Shown here piece after piece: positions 51,178-60,742 of a stretch of DNA of 64,000 nt. The stretch is taken from contig CAKVHE010000002.1 of assembly GCA_934747885.1 (NCBI GenBank), positions 310,001 to 374,000 on the forward strand, in the 5' to 3' direction. Source of the stretch: an uncultured Clostridia bacterium (GTDB taxonomy: Bacteria; Bacillota; Clostridia; Christensenellales; UBA1242). The translations under genes were made by a program, and so were the position numbers. Each line of letters begins with the position of its first letter. Within the stretch, counting starts at the first letter, position 1. The notes beneath the pieces were generated by a model. It was not told the DNA's origin, made no database searches, and saw nothing but the letters and a program-made list of their open reading frames with translations.

Positions 51178-52458
51178 ATGAGTAAAAAATATTTAATTAT
51201 TGGGAAAGGCAGAACTGGCCTTGCACTGGCAGAGTACTATACCAAACATAATGTGTTCTTTACTTTATATGATGACAAAACGGATAATCTTGAAGATGCG
51301 CTATCACATATTTTAGATTACTGTTGTGTAATAATTTCACCGGCGGTTAAACCAAGCCACCCGCTTGTCAAACGCGCGCAAGAACTTCATTTGCCGGTTG
51401 TTTCGGAAGTGGAGTTTGCGTATAAGGAATTAAAAAGACTTAATCCGTCCGCAAAGATTATTGGTGTTACGGGTACCAATGGCAAAACAACAATAGTAGG
51501 TATGCTTTGCACTCTTATTGGGAATGGGGCTATCGTGTGTGGCAATGTTGGCGTGCCATTTATTAGCGTGGTAGAATCAGGCGCAAAAGTTTATGTTGTG
51601 GAGCTTTCTAGTTATCAACTAAATTTTGTGTGTGAGTTTAAACCGGATATTGCGGTTTTTTCTAACATAAAACCTGACCATTTGGCTTATCATGGCACCT
51701 TTGCAAATTATATTAACGCAAAATTAAATTTGGTGAAAAAGTTAAAAAGTGATGATGTTTTTATCACAAGTGGTGATGACGAGCTGCTAGGTAAACTAAC
51801 ATTTGGTAAAACGATTTTGTGCTCAACTGCAAATCAAAGGGCGGATGCTTGCATTATACAAAATCAAATTGTTTTGAGTAATGGTGAGAAATACTCACTT
51901 GAAAAATTTAAGCTTATTGGTGAGCATAACAAGTTAAACTTAATGATGTCAATTGTAGGGGCGCGGCTAGTAGGGGTAAGTGCAACTAAAATTCAAGAAC
52001 GAATAGAAAATGTTATGCTGGAAGATTATCGCATTCAAAATATTGGCAATTTTGACGGAATATCAGTAATAAATGATTCAAAATCAACCAATGTTGCATC
52101 CACAATTGCTTGCCTTAATTGTTTTAGTGATAATATAATTTTACTTCTTGGTGGATTGGATAAGGGTGAAGATTTGTCTTTGCTTTTTGAAAATATTTAT
52201 TTGCACAAAATTAAGCATTATATTTTTTATGGCGCAAGCAAAGATAAATTTTATCAAGAAGCACTTAAGGCGCAAATTAGCAACTTTACCGTATCACTGG
52301 GAGATTTTAAAGAAGCCGTTCGTGAGGCTGTTTATCTAGCGGGCAAGGGTGACACGATTATATTGTCGCCTGCCTGTGCATCCTTTGATATGTTTTTAAA
52401 TTACGAGGATAGAGGGGCTAAATTTAACAAAATTATTTTTGATAGTTTTATAAAGTAG
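51178..52458 (+). CDS. murD: UDP-MurNAc-L-alanine:D-glutamate ligase MurD
   Basis: A 426-residue Mur ligase adding D-Glu to UDP-MurNAc-L-Ala. It has an N-terminal nucleotide-binding fold (IGKGRTGLALAEYY), the ATP motif GVTGTNGKTT, VELSSYQL, NIKPDHLAYHG and INDSKSTN. It starts 3 bases after mraY. ftsW follows after a hairpin-bearing gap. Confidence 0.95.
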   Translation: MSKKYLIIGKGRTGLALAEYYTKHNVFFTLYDDKTDNLEDALSHILDYCCVIISPAVKPSHPLVKRAQELHLPVVSEVEFAYKELKRLNPSAKIIGVTGTNGKTTIVGMLCTLIGNGAIVCGNVGVPFISVVESGAKVYVVELSSYQLNFVCEFKPDIAVFSNIKPDHLAYHGTFANYINAKLNLVKKLKSDDVFITSGDDELLGKLTFGKTILCSTANQRADACIIQNQIVLSNGEKYSLEKFKLIGEHNKLNLMMSIVGARLVGVSATKIQERIENVMLEDYRIQNIGNFDGISVINDSKSTNVASTIACLNCFSDNIILLLGGLDKGEDLSLLFENIYLHKIKHYIFYGASKDKFYQEALKAQISNFTVSLGDFKEAVREAVYLAGKGDTIILSPACASFDMFLNYEDRGAKFNKIIFDSFIK

Positions 52459-52469
52459 AGTAATATTAT

Positions 52470-52513
52470 AAGTCCGCTTTTCATAGGTTATTATTATGAA
52501 AAGTGGACTTTTT
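52470..52513 (+). promoter_or_regulatory. Hairpin enclosing the ftsW start codon, terminator-like
   Basis: AAGTCCGCTTTTCAT (52470-52484) and ATGAAAAGTGGACTT (52496-52510) form 15 continuous pairs including one G-U, around an 11-base loop (AGGTTATTATT), then Ts to 52513. The right arm begins with the ftsW ATG and the loop holds the only AGG. This could stop transcription, hide the start codon, or both. Confidence 0.7.
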
Positions 52514-53629
52514 GAAAAAAGAAGAAGATTTGATATAATTTTGTTTTTGCTAGTTATTTCGTTAGTGGTGATAGGACTTTTGTTTATTTATTCCGCAAGC
52601 AAGTATAATGCAAGCAAAAATTATAATGATGCCTACTACTATGTAAAAAAGCAACTGATTGGCGCAATAATTGGACTAGGCGCCATGATTTTCTTTTACT
52701 TTATAAATCTTGAAAAAATAAAAAAGTGGCGCTTTTGGGTGCTTCTTTTAAGCGTGGTATTGCTTTGCCTAGTGTTTATTCCGTCCATCGGTAAAAATAG
52801 TTATGGTGCAAATAGATGGATAAACTTGGGCTTTTTTACCATTCAAGCATCTGAAATTGCAAAATTTGGTTTTGTTTTTTATGCGGCGAGCGTACTTTCG
52901 GAGCAAAATAGGGATCCAAAAAAGTTTAAGTCAATTTTACCAGTCTTAATTTCGGGTGGCTTAATTTGTTTACTTATCATTCTCGAACCTAATATGTCTA
53001 TAACCATGTGCGTGGGACTAACCATGCTTGTTATGCTTTTGGTTGGTGGTTGCTCTTTAAAAAACTTTTTGTTAATTTTAGTGCCGGCTTTGTGCTTGGT
53101 ACCGGTACTTATAATTATAGAGCCATATAGGCTTCAAAGACTTTCGGCATACATTGATCCTTGGTCTTCACCGCTTGAAGAGGGGTTTCAACTAATTCAA
53201 TCGTTTTATTCACTTGGCGCCGGAGGACTATTTGGACTTGGTTACGGAAACTCTAGGCAAAAATATCTATTTTTACCATTTTCAGAATCCGACTTTATTT
53301 TTTCGATAATAGGTGAAGAAATGGGATTGTTTGGTTGTGTGCTGATTATGGCGCTGTTTTTGCTAATCATATTTAGGGGCTTTAAAATTGCGCTAAAAAG
53401 TGATACGCGTTTTAAATGCTATTTGGCGTCTGGTTTGACAGCCCTAATTGCCATACAATTTCTGCTAAACATTGCCGTCGTAACCGGAACCATTCCGCCA
53501 ACTGGGTTGCCGTTGCCGTTCGTAAGTTTTGGGTCTAGCTCGCTTATTGTGTTTATGGGCGCAATTGGTATGCTACTCAATATTGGCAGCCAATGCAAAG
53601 CAGCTCCGTTTAAAGGTAAATTACCATAA
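52496..53629 (+). CDS. ftsW: SEDS-family peptidoglycan glycosyltransferase FtsW/SpoVE
   Basis: A 377-residue polytopic membrane protein with about ten helices. SEDS features include LLFIYSASKYN, GANRWINLGFFTIQASEIAKF, the loop PWSSPLEEGFQLIQSFYSLGAGGLFG, PFSESDFIFSIIGEEMG and the final GLPLPFVSFGSSSL. The family polymerises glycan at the septum together with a class B penicillin-binding protein, encoded four genes upstream. The ATG lies in a long RNA hairpin; no later in-frame start precedes the first helix. Confidence 0.95.
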   Translation: MKSGLFEKRRRFDIILFLLVISLVVIGLLFIYSASKYNASKNYNDAYYYVKKQLIGAIIGLGAMIFFYFINLEKIKKWRFWVLLLSVVLLCLVFIPSIGKNSYGANRWINLGFFTIQASEIAKFGFVFYAASVLSEQNRDPKKFKSILPVLISGGLICLLIILEPNMSITMCVGLTMLVMLLVGGCSLKNFLLILVPALCLVPVLIIIEPYRLQRLSAYIDPWSSPLEEGFQLIQSFYSLGAGGLFGLGYGNSRQKYLFLPFSESDFIFSIIGEEMGLFGCVLIMALFLLIIFRGFKIALKSDTRFKCYLASGLTALIAIQFLLNIAVVTGTIPPTGLPLPFVSFGSSSLIVFMGAIGMLLNIGSQCKAAPFKGKLP

Positions 53630-53728
53630 CGAGTTTAAACAAGTTAATATTATTTTAATTGTATTTACTAACCAATATTTTGCACAAGTCATAATATATA
53701 TTAGGCTGACAAAAGTTGGGGATGGGAT

Positions 53729-54976
53729 ATGAGTAAATTTATAATAAATGGGGGTAAAAAACTTTCTGGCGAAATAGAAATTGAAGCTGCAAAAAATGCG
53801 ATATTACCTATTATTGCAGGAAGCTTACTTACTAGCGAAAAAATTGTATTAAACAACATTCCGCAAATTTCGGATGTGGACAAAATGCTCGAAATAATAA
53901 TTGGTATGGGTGGCAAAGCTACAAGACAAGGTAAAACGGTAATAATAGACAACAGCACCATTAGTAAGTATGAAATACCCAAAGAGCTTGCAAGCGAAAT
54001 ACGTTCGTCAATATTTATGCTTGGGCCACTGGTCGCCAAATTTAAAAAAGCAAGGGTAGCGTATCCTGGTGGTTGTGATATTGGGGCAAGACCAATAGAT
54101 TTGCATCTGTCCGGTCTAAGAAGTTTGGGTGTTTCGGTATTTGAGGAACATGGGTATATAGATTGCGAGGGTGAAAGTTTACACTCCGCCTTTATTCATT
54201 TAGATTTTCCAAGTGTGGGCGCAACCGAAAATATTATGATGGCAGCAACTTTAATTGAAGGTGAAACAATAATTTTAAACCCTGCAAAAGAGCCGGAAAT
54301 AGAAGATTTGCAAAGATTTTTGGTAAGTATGGGGGCATGTATCTCAGGGGCTGGTACGGGAAGAATTGTAATAAAAGGCGTTAAGTCATTACGCGGAACC
54401 GAATTTACACCCATGCCCGACCGAATTGTTACTGGAACCTATATGATAATGTCGGCAATAACTGGCTCAAAAATCACTTTAAAAAACAGTAGCATAGATG
54501 AAGTTTTGTTGCTTGCAGATAAGCTGCAAAAATCTGGTTGCAATATTGATAGTTTCGGTGGTAAAATAATTGTAGACTCAAAGAGTAGACCAGTTAGTTG
54601 TTCCTTTGAAACGCAGCCCTATCCAGGTTTTCCTACCGATCTGCAACCGCAAATGTTGGCTCTGCAAACAGTAAGTAAGGGTATATCAATTGTTACAGAA
54701 AACTTGTTTGAAACACGCTACAAGCATATTCCGGAACTAATTAAAATGGGCGCACAAATTAAGGTTAAAGATCGCAATGCCATTATTCATGGCGTGGATC
54801 ACTTAAATGGCGCTGAGGTAACTGCGTGGGATTTGCGCGCTGGTGCGGGGCTCGTTCTTGCCGGGCTTTCGGCAAAAGGTGAAACCGTGGTAAATAATGT
54901 AGAATTTATTGAGCGCGGCTACGAAAATATGGAACAAAAATTGAGTTTACTTGGAGCCGATATAAAAAGAGTTTAA
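53729..54976 (+). CDS. murA: UDP-GlcNAc 1-carboxyvinyltransferase MurA
   Basis: A 415-residue enzyme for the first committed step of peptidoglycan synthesis, moving enolpyruvate to UDP-GlcNAc. The N-terminal AAKNAILPIIAGSLL and the active-site PGGCDIGARPIDLH with C116 (the fosfomycin target) are intact, as is FPTDLQPQMLAL. GGGGATGGGAT precedes the ATG. The 100 bases before it hold no gene. It takes the place where murG usually stands. Confidence 0.95.
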   Translation: MSKFIINGGKKLSGEIEIEAAKNAILPIIAGSLLTSEKIVLNNIPQISDVDKMLEIIIGMGGKATRQGKTVIIDNSTISKYEIPKELASEIRSSIFMLGPLVAKFKKARVAYPGGCDIGARPIDLHLSGLRSLGVSVFEEHGYIDCEGESLHSAFIHLDFPSVGATENIMMAATLIEGETIILNPAKEPEIEDLQRFLVSMGACISGAGTGRIVIKGVKSLRGTEFTPMPDRIVTGTYMIMSAITGSKITLKNSSIDEVLLLADKLQKSGCNIDSFGGKIIVDSKSRPVSCSFETQPYPGFPTDLQPQMLALQTVSKGISIVTENLFETRYKHIPELIKMGAQIKVKDRNAIIHGVDHLNGAEVTAWDLRAGAGLVLAGLSAKGETVVNNVEFIERGYENMEQKLSLLGADIKRV

Positions 54977-54996
54977 TTAACATCTAGGTAACCAAT

Positions 54997-55791
54997 ATGA
55001 AAAAACGCAAAAGATTGATTATTTTAACTTCGTTAATTTCGGTTGTGCTACTTATTGTAATTTTGTCTTCCACTTTGTTTACTTTAAAAACGGTGGATGT
55101 AGAATTTAGAACAGCCAACAATAAGTACTTAAACGAAACTCAAATTGACCAGATTGTGTCTTCTGGTCAATTTCCTATGAAAAAAAATATTTTCTTTGCG
55201 AATTTGGATAAATCTATAAACCTAATTGAAAAAAATAATCCATATGTAAAAGTTATAAACATAGAGCGCAAGTTTCCGTCCTCGGCAACAATAAATATTG
55301 TTGAGCGTGCACCAGCCGTAAAGGTCTATAAATCTGCCAATCAGTGTTATATTTTAGATGAAGAACTAAAAATTTTAAACATTGTAAACAACGAAAATGG
55401 TTATTTGGTTTGCACGGGCGAAGATCAAGTTCCAACCTTTGACCTAAGTGCTTACGAAGGCTTAACCTTAGATCTTTCTGGCGAGGCAGGTGACTTTTTG
55501 TCAAACAACACCTTTAAAAGTTACGTTTCAGCCTTTTACCGCGGCGCGTATGGTTATCAAGGCGTGGGAACCAGTATATTTGAAAAGATCACACTTAAAT
55601 ATGAAGCAGCAACTGATGTAATTTATTTTAATGTAACTTTTAGAGAAAGCGATGTTACAGCGGTTGTGCAACTGCCCGAAAACTTGGAAGACAGCGTATA
55701 TAAAGTTGTTTCGGTATATATGACAAAAGGAACCGAATATTCTTCAATTACCGCCTACCGCGACGGTAAGGTCCTTGGCGTTAGAAAGTAA
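54997..55791 (+). CDS. divIB: Division protein DivIB/FtsQ
   Basis: A 264-residue bitopic protein. Basic residues 2-6 precede one helix (about 8-30); a POTRA domain follows (about 30-110) with NPYVKVINIERKFPSSATINIVERAP, which matches the family signature. The protein scaffolds the septal synthesis complex with FtsL and DivIC. It lies 20 bases after murA with AGGTAACC as ribosome site. Confidence 0.9.
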   Translation: MKKRKRLIILTSLISVVLLIVILSSTLFTLKTVDVEFRTANNKYLNETQIDQIVSSGQFPMKKNIFFANLDKSINLIEKNNPYVKVINIERKFPSSATINIVERAPAVKVYKSANQCYILDEELKILNIVNNENGYLVCTGEDQVPTFDLSAYEGLTLDLSGEAGDFLSNNTFKSYVSAFYRGAYGYQGVGTSIFEKITLKYEAATDVIYFNVTFRESDVTAVVQLPENLEDSVYKVVSVYMTKGTEYSSITAYRDGKVLGVRK

Positions 55792-55821
55792 TAAATTGTT
55801 TGCAAACCACGTTACTTTTGT

Positions 55822-55850
55822 TTGACAAGTTTTTTGTGGTTTCGTATAAT
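55822..55850 (+). promoter_or_regulatory. Consensus promoter of ftsA-ftsZ
   Basis: TTGACA, exactly 17 bases, TATAAT: a perfect match in both elements. A 7-base inverted repeat, AAACCAC (55804-55810) and GTGGTTT (55836-55842), brackets the -35 and could be an operator. Confidence 0.85.
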
Positions 55851-55878
55851 AATACTATATATAAATTGGAGTATGTAA

Positions 55879-57027
55879 ATGGCAAAAAAAGAAGTTGCAA
55901 TATTAGATTTTGGCTCCTCAAAAGTAACGGTAATAATTGCAGAAAGAAATGTTAATGGTAACTTTATTATAAAAGGTACTGGCGAAATTGAGTACGCGGG
56001 TTATTACGAAGGTGAATTTTTGGAACCTGAAAAAGTGAAGATGGCAGTAGGTCTTGCAATTAACAATGCAGAGACAACGGCGCGCACTCACATAACAAAA
56101 CTTTATATTGGTGTTCCGGGCGAATTCTCTACTGTTGTATGTAGAGAATGCTTTTTGAATTTTGCAAAGCGTAAAAAGATAAATGAAGCAGACATCAACC
56201 AGTTGATGTTTAATGGCAATATTTACAAAAATCACCCAACGCATACCGTAATTAACAATTCTCCAATTTATTATACGCTAGATGATAACAGACGCATAAT
56301 TGAGCCACGTGGACTAGTCAGCACTCGTCTTGGCGGTTTTATTTCGTACAATCTTGCGGAAAATAATTTCTTAGATTTTGTAGAAACTATGTGTACTGAC
56401 CTTGGAGTTAGAGAAACCGAGTATATTTCTAGCACGCTTGCGGAATCATTATTTTTGTTCGATCCAGAAGTGCGTGATCGTTATGCGCTGCTAGTAGATT
56501 GCGGACATATTTCAACCAGCGTTATGCTTGCTCGTGGTGATGGACTTTTGTTTATGAATTCATTTTCTATGGGTGGCGGACACATAACTGGCGACTTGGC
56601 ACAATGCTTAAAAATTTCCTTCTATCAAGCCGAAGGCTTAAAGCGTAAAATTGTGTTATCGCTTCTTGCTGACGATTCTGATTACTATGAGGTTTCGGGA
56701 AGAGATTATGTTTTGCCTTTTTCGGCAAAAACAGCTAACGAAATTGTTACTGAACGAATTGATTTAATTGCAAGTTTAATTCAAAAATGTTTTAATAGAT
56801 GTGAATATAGTTTTCCAGATTATATTCCGGTATATCTAACAGGCGGTGGGCTTTCTTACTTAAAGGGCGCAAGAGATTATTTAAGCAAGAAACTGGGCAG
56901 AAAGGTTGAAATAATTGCTCCCGCATTGCCACAATTAAATAGACCGCATTTTTCTACTGCACTTGGTGTTTTGGATATTGCGCTTGATATTGAAAATGGC
57001 TTAAACAATACCTTTTTAGCAAATTAA
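55879..57027 (+). CDS. ftsA: Cell division protein FtsA
   Basis: A 382-residue actin-like protein that tethers FtsZ to the membrane. It has the phosphate loop [11 protein letters not shown], the FtsA-specific 1C subdomain after residue 75, [24 protein letters not shown] and [15 protein letters not shown] lies 7 bases before the ATG. A C-terminal amphipathic membrane helix is not obvious. It is followed 13 bases later by ftsZ. Confidence 0.93.
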   Translation: MAKKEVAILDFGSSKVTVIIAERNVNGNFIIKGTGEIEYAGYYEGEFLEPEKVKMAVGLAINNAETTARTHITKLYIGVPGEFSTVVCRECFLNFAKRKKINEADINQLMFNGNIYKNHPTHTVINNSPIYYTLDDNRRIIEPRGLVSTRLGGFISYNLAENNFLDFVETMCTDLGVRETEYISSTLAESLFLFDPEVRDRYALLVDCGHISTSVMLARGDGLLFMNSFSMGGGHITGDLAQCLKISFYQAEGLKRKIVLSLLADDSDYYEVSGRDYVLPFSAKTANEIVTERIDLIASLIQKCFNRCEYSFPDYIPVYLTGGGLSYLKGARDYLSKKLGRKVEIIAPALPQLNRPHFSTALGVLDIALDIENGLNNTFLAN

Positions 57028-57040
57028 AGGAGAAGGACAA

Positions 57041-58330
57041 ATGGAAAATAATTACACACCGGTATGCCAAATTAAAGTTGTCGGCGTTGGTGGTGGCGGC
57101 AACAATGCAGTAAATCGTATGATTGCTGCAAATATAAAAAGTGCTCAATTTATTGCTGTCAACACTGACAAGCAAGCGCTTTTGATGAGTAAAGCAAAAG
57201 AGCAAATCCAAATTGGTGAAAAACTTACGCGTGGGCTTGGTGCGGGTGCGGATCCTGATATCGGCAGAAAAGCTGCCGAAGAAAGCAAGGCGGTTATCGC
57301 TGAAAAATTAAAAGGCGCGGATCTAGTGTTTATTACTGCCGGAATGGGTGGTGGCACCGGAACTGGTGCAGCACCTGTTATTGCTGGTATTGCCAAAGAA
57401 ATGGGAATATTGACTATCGCCGTTGTAACAAAGCCTTTTAATTTTGAAGGTAGACGCCGTATGGAAAATGCGGAAATTGGTATTTCAAACCTTGCCAAAT
57501 GCGTTGATACTTTGGTTGTTATTCCAAACGACCGTTTGTTGCAAGTTGTACCAAAGGGCACACCACTAGTTGAAGCGTTTAAATATGCCGATGATGTTTT
57601 ACGTCAAGGTATTCAAGGCATTTCGGACTTGATTGCTACATCGTCGCTAATTAACCTAGACTTTGCTGACGTAAAAACAGTTATGAAAAACCGTGGGCTG
57701 GCACATATGGGTATTGGTGAAGGTAAGGGCGAAAACCGCAACATAGAGGCTGTTAGAATGGCGGTTGCAAGTCCACTACTAGAAACTACCATAGAAGGGG
57801 CACAGGCTGTTATTATTAACGTCACCGGCGGCTTTGATATGACGCTAGACGAAGTAAATGATGCCGTTCAATTGGTAAAACAAGCAGTTGATGAATCTGC
57901 AAACACAATTTTTGGTGCTACAATTGATGAAAATTATAACAATCGTTTGGTTGTTACCATTATTGCAACGGGTTTTAAAAACAGCGAATTTGACAATATT
58001 ATCAATGGTGAAGAGCGTGTTTCTCTCGCCGGGGTGGTAAAACCTACCGAACCGGTAGCGGCAAAACGCGCTAGCCTAGATGTATTAACCGGCAAAAGTT
58101 TTGCAAGTCAATCAACCATGGAAAAAGCCGAAGAAGAAAAATCAAATTTAAGTTTGTTCGGTGGAATGAACTTTAACGACAAAGAAACTTCGCTTAATGA
58201 TATCGAACTTGAAAAAGTTGCGGAAAAACCACAAGAAAACAAAACTGACCCAATGGGATTGCAATCGTCAAGGCTGTCGGTTGATGATGCCAGTTTGCCA
58301 CCATTTTTACGCAAAATACGCAGACGCTAA
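57041..58330 (+). CDS. ftsZ: Cell division protein FtsZ
   Basis: A 429-residue tubulin-like GTPase that forms the division ring. [14 protein letters not shown], the GTP-binding [10 protein letters not shown] (about 103-112), [12 protein letters not shown] and [11 protein letters not shown] are canonical. After the globular core a linker of about 85 residues leads to a conserved C-terminal peptide, [12 protein letters not shown], which binds FtsA. AAAGGAGAAGG precedes the ATG. Confidence 0.98.
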   Translation: MENNYTPVCQIKVVGVGGGGNNAVNRMIAANIKSAQFIAVNTDKQALLMSKAKEQIQIGEKLTRGLGAGADPDIGRKAAEESKAVIAEKLKGADLVFITAGMGGGTGTGAAPVIAGIAKEMGILTIAVVTKPFNFEGRRRMENAEIGISNLAKCVDTLVVIPNDRLLQVVPKGTPLVEAFKYADDVLRQGIQGISDLIATSSLINLDFADVKTVMKNRGLAHMGIGEGKGENRNIEAVRMAVASPLLETTIEGAQAVIINVTGGFDMTLDEVNDAVQLVKQAVDESANTIFGATIDENYNNRLVVTIIATGFKNSEFDNIINGEERVSLAGVVKPTEPVAAKRASLDVLTGKSFASQSTMEKAEEEKSNLSLFGGMNFNDKETSLNDIELEKVAEKPQENKTDPMGLQSSRLSVDDASLPPFLRKIRRR

Positions 58331-58332
58331 AA

Positions 58333-58371
58333 TTCGACAAATTTAAAGATAATATTACTTATTTGTATACA
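58333..58371 (+). promoter_or_regulatory. Spo0A box and candidate spoIIGA promoter
   Basis: TTCGACAA (58333-58340) is the exact reverse complement of the Spo0A consensus TTGTCGAA. A -10-like TATACA lies at 58366-58371, 25 bases on, with no good -35 at 17 bases. Bacillus spoIIG likewise has Spo0A boxes over an abnormally spaced promoter. Transcription would start near 58378, just before GAAAGGG. Confidence 0.55.
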
Positions 58372-58404
58372 ACAAACTGAAAGGGTTTGTTGTATACTTT
58401 TTTT
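58365..58404 (+). terminator. Intrinsic terminator after ftsZ
   Basis: GTATACAACAAAC (58365-58377) and GTTTGTTGTATAC (58385-58397) pair perfectly and are followed by seven Ts that touch an ATG at 58405. The hairpin overlaps both the candidate spoIIGA -10 and the spoIIGA start region. Confidence 0.88.
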
Positions 58405-59205
58405 ATGGTTAATTTAGTTTTATTTGTTTCAGATTTTGGAGTTGGGTTTATTAGCGGGTATTTAATTTTGAGCCAGAAAAAAATATTCTGCGGCAACCTA
58501 AAACTTGCTCTAATTTCGGTTTGGCAGGCGTGTACTATTTTGGTGATAAAATGTTTTTGCAAAAACAATTATGTGCTTGCGTTTGTACCATTTGTAACGC
58601 TTTTGGTTTTTACGTTTGCAATTTCGCGTCGACAAAAAACGGTAAAATTTTTTAGAATTTATGCGGGATTGGTTGCGTATTTATTTATGTACGATGGCGC
58701 GAAACTTTTGGCGGGATACTTTATAAATCTGGTGGCGCTTCGCGGTATTTATCTAGAGTACTTAATTTCATTTTTACTATTTGCTGGCGTAGGTGCCGCA
58801 ATTTTGGACAAAACAATTAAAATTGCAAGCGAAAAGAAAGTAACAATAAAACTGACAATTGGAAACACATCTATAACATTAAAAGCACTGTGTGACACTG
58901 GCAATTTACTGGTGGATACTTTAAATCGCAATCCGGTTTTCGTCATTTCAAAGTCGGCTCTTTTAAAGGCGAAAAATGGAAACGAATTATTAAATAATTT
59001 GCCGGAATACAATTTGCATAGCGTAAATTATACCACAGTATCGGGCTATTGCTCATCAATGGAAGTGTTTCACCCAAGTTTTGCAGAGGTCTTTATAAAT
59101 GGCAAGTTTGTTAAACTGCAAGGCCTTAGCGTTGGTTTGGTTGATAAAAAATTTAAAAAATTTGACGGGATAGTAAATTTAGATTTAGTGAGGTGTGTGT
59201 GTTAA
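58390..59205 (+). CDS. spoIIGA: Sporulation sigma-E processing protease SpoIIGA
   Basis: A protein of about 271 residues with five hydrophobic segments in its first half and a soluble aspartic-protease-like second half. The active-site motif is CDTGNLLVDTLNRNPVFVI (Asp near 169), matching the DSGN site of Bacillus SpoIIGA. It cleaves the pro-sequence from pro-sigma-E in the mother cell. The start is uncertain. TTG 58390 has AAAGGG 4 bases upstream and gives an N-terminus like other SpoIIGA proteins; ATG 58405 (266 residues) has no ribosome site, being preceded by seven Ts. The stop overlaps the sigE start by 7 bases, the classic spoIIGA-sigE coupling. Confidence 0.88.
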   Translation: MYTFFMVNLVLFVSDFGVGFISGYLILSQKKIFCGNLKLALISVWQACTILVIKCFCKNNYVLAFVPFVTLLVFTFAISRRQKTVKFFRIYAGLVAYLFMYDGAKLLAGYFINLVALRGIYLEYLISFLLFAGVGAAILDKTIKIASEKKVTIKLTIGNTSITLKALCDTGNLLVDTLNRNPVFVISKSALLKAKNGNELLNNLPEYNLHSVNYTTVSGYCSSMEVFHPSFAEVFINGKFVKLQGLSVGLVDKKFKKFDGIVNLDLVRCVC

Positions 59206-59897
59206 AAAAACTTTTTAAAATTTTACTAAACTTATTTTCTTTTGAGCCTGATCCGGTTTTTTATATCACCAATGGTGCAAAGGCTCTTCCTGAAAAATTA
59301 ACCGAAGACGAAGAGCTTTACATCATAAACCAAGTAAAACTCGGCAACCAATATGCCAAGGCGGAACTCATAGAGCGCAATTTAAGATTGGTTGTGTATA
59401 TTGCTCAAAAGTTTGAAAACACCAAACTTAACATCGATGACCTAACTTCAGTTGGAACCATTGGACTGATTAAGGCCGTTAAGTTTTTTAATGCAGATAA
59501 ACAAATAAAATTTGCCACCTTTGCGTCGCGTTGTATTGAAAATGAAATACTTATGTTTCTTAGAAAAAACAACAAGGTGGACGTGTCACTAGATGAACCG
59601 TTATCCACAGATAAAGACGGCAATGAACTGGTGCTTGGCGATTTGATTGGTACCGATAGCGAAATAGTTTACAAGTCTATCGAGAGCAAAGTGGAAATAG
59701 AAATATTGGCGGAGCTGATTAACAGACTTCCGCCAAGAGAAAAATTTATAATGAAACTAAGATATGGTTTAGCAGATACCAAAGAATATACACAAAAAGA
59801 AGTTGCAGACAAACTAAACATTTCGCAATCTTACATTTCACGTATAGAAAAGAAAGTGCTTTTAAAACTAAAAGGTGAATTAACAGTTATGTGTTAA
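59199..59897 (+). CDS. sigE: RNA polymerase sporulation sigma factor SigE
   Basis: A 232-residue sigma-70 family protein, the early mother-cell sigma factor. Residues 1-20 are an amphipathic, hydrophobic pro-sequence (MLKKLFKILLNLFSF) of the kind removed by SpoIIGA. Region 2 contains NLRLVVYIAQKFENT and VGTIGLIKAVKFFN, and region 4 has the helix-turn-helix TQKEVADKLNISQSYISRIEKK. I start at GTG 59199 because GTGAGG lies 5 bases upstream; a GTG at 59193 is also in frame. Its stop overlaps the stop of the opposing sigG gene. Confidence 0.93.
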   Translation: MLKKLFKILLNLFSFEPDPVFYITNGAKALPEKLTEDEELYIINQVKLGNQYAKAELIERNLRLVVYIAQKFENTKLNIDDLTSVGTIGLIKAVKFFNADKQIKFATFASRCIENEILMFLRKNNKVDVSLDEPLSTDKDGNELVLGDLIGTDSEIVYKSIESKVEIEILAELINRLPPREKFIMKLRYGLADTKEYTQKEVADKLNISQSYISRIEKKVLLKLKGELTVMC

Positions 59898-60667
59898 ACA
59901 AGTTGCTTTTTAATGCGCGATAACGCTTCTTTTTCTAGTCTAGATACTTGTGCCTGACTAATGCCGATTTCGCTAGAAATTTCGGTTTGAGTTTTGCCCA
60001 CAAAATATCTTTTATACACAATTTCCTTCTCCTTATTTCCAAGACGGCTAATAGAATCGGTTAAGATGGTTTTTTCAATCCAACTATCTTCACTGTTTCG
60101 GCCGTCTTTTAGTTGGTCCAAAATTTGCAAGTTGTCATCGTTTTCGCTGTAAATATTGTCGTAAATAGAAACAGGTTCGCTAATTGCGCGTATGGCATCG
60201 GCGACCAAAAAGGTTGGTACTTCAATAACTGTTGCAATTTCGTCAATTGTTGGTTCGTTATCGGATAATCTTTGTAATTGTTCTTTGGCTTTTAGTGCTT
60301 TGTAGGCAATATCTCGCAAACTTCTAGTTACACGTATGCTGGTGCGGTCGCGCTGAAAACGCCTAATTTCGCCAATAATCATAGGTACGGCATAAGTCGA
60401 AAATTGCACGCCAAGGTCAATATTAAAGTTGTCTATGGCTTTAATAAGTCCAACCACGCCAACTTGAAAAACGTCATCAACATTTTCTTGTCTTAGTGTA
60501 AAACGTTGGACTATCGACAAAACTAGTCGCATATTATTAAGTATACACTCCTGTCTTGCAAATTTGTCGCCATGTTTGGCTTTTGTGAGAAGTTCAAGCA
60601 TTTCACTTGCCGATACTTTAGGGAGAGTAGATGTATCAATTCCGCAAATTATTACACGATTTGCCAT
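59894..60667 (-). CDS. sigG: RNA polymerase sporulation sigma factor SigG
   Basis: A 257-residue sigma factor of the late forespore. The SigG-type N-terminus VIICGIDTSTLPKVS is present, then region 2 (NMRLVLSIVQRF, FQVGVVGLIKAIDNFN, FSTYAVPMIIGEIRRF), region 3 (RVTRSLRDIAYKAL) and region 4 (TQTEISSEIGISQAQVSRLEKE). AGGAGATAAC precedes the ATG. In most spore formers sigG follows sigE in the same direction; here it is inverted and the two genes overlap tail to tail by 4 bases. I found no convincing SigF/SigG promoter upstream by eye. Confidence 0.93.
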   Translation of the reverse strand: MANRVIICGIDTSTLPKVSASEMLELLTKAKHGDKFARQECILNNMRLVLSIVQRFTLRQENVDDVFQVGVVGLIKAIDNFNIDLGVQFSTYAVPMIIGEIRRFQRDRTSIRVTRSLRDIAYKALKAKEQLQRLSDNEPTIDEIATVIEVPTFLVADAIRAISEPVSIYDNIYSENDDNLQILDQLKDGRNSEDSWIEKTILTDSISRLGNKEKEIVYKRYFVGKTQTEISSEIGISQAQVSRLEKEALSRIKKQLV

Positions 60668-60742
60668 TTTGTTATCTCCTATAAAAGGTTTTATAACTAG
60701 TGTTAACTAATCGCAAAATTTTTATACATTTTGGGGGCGGGT

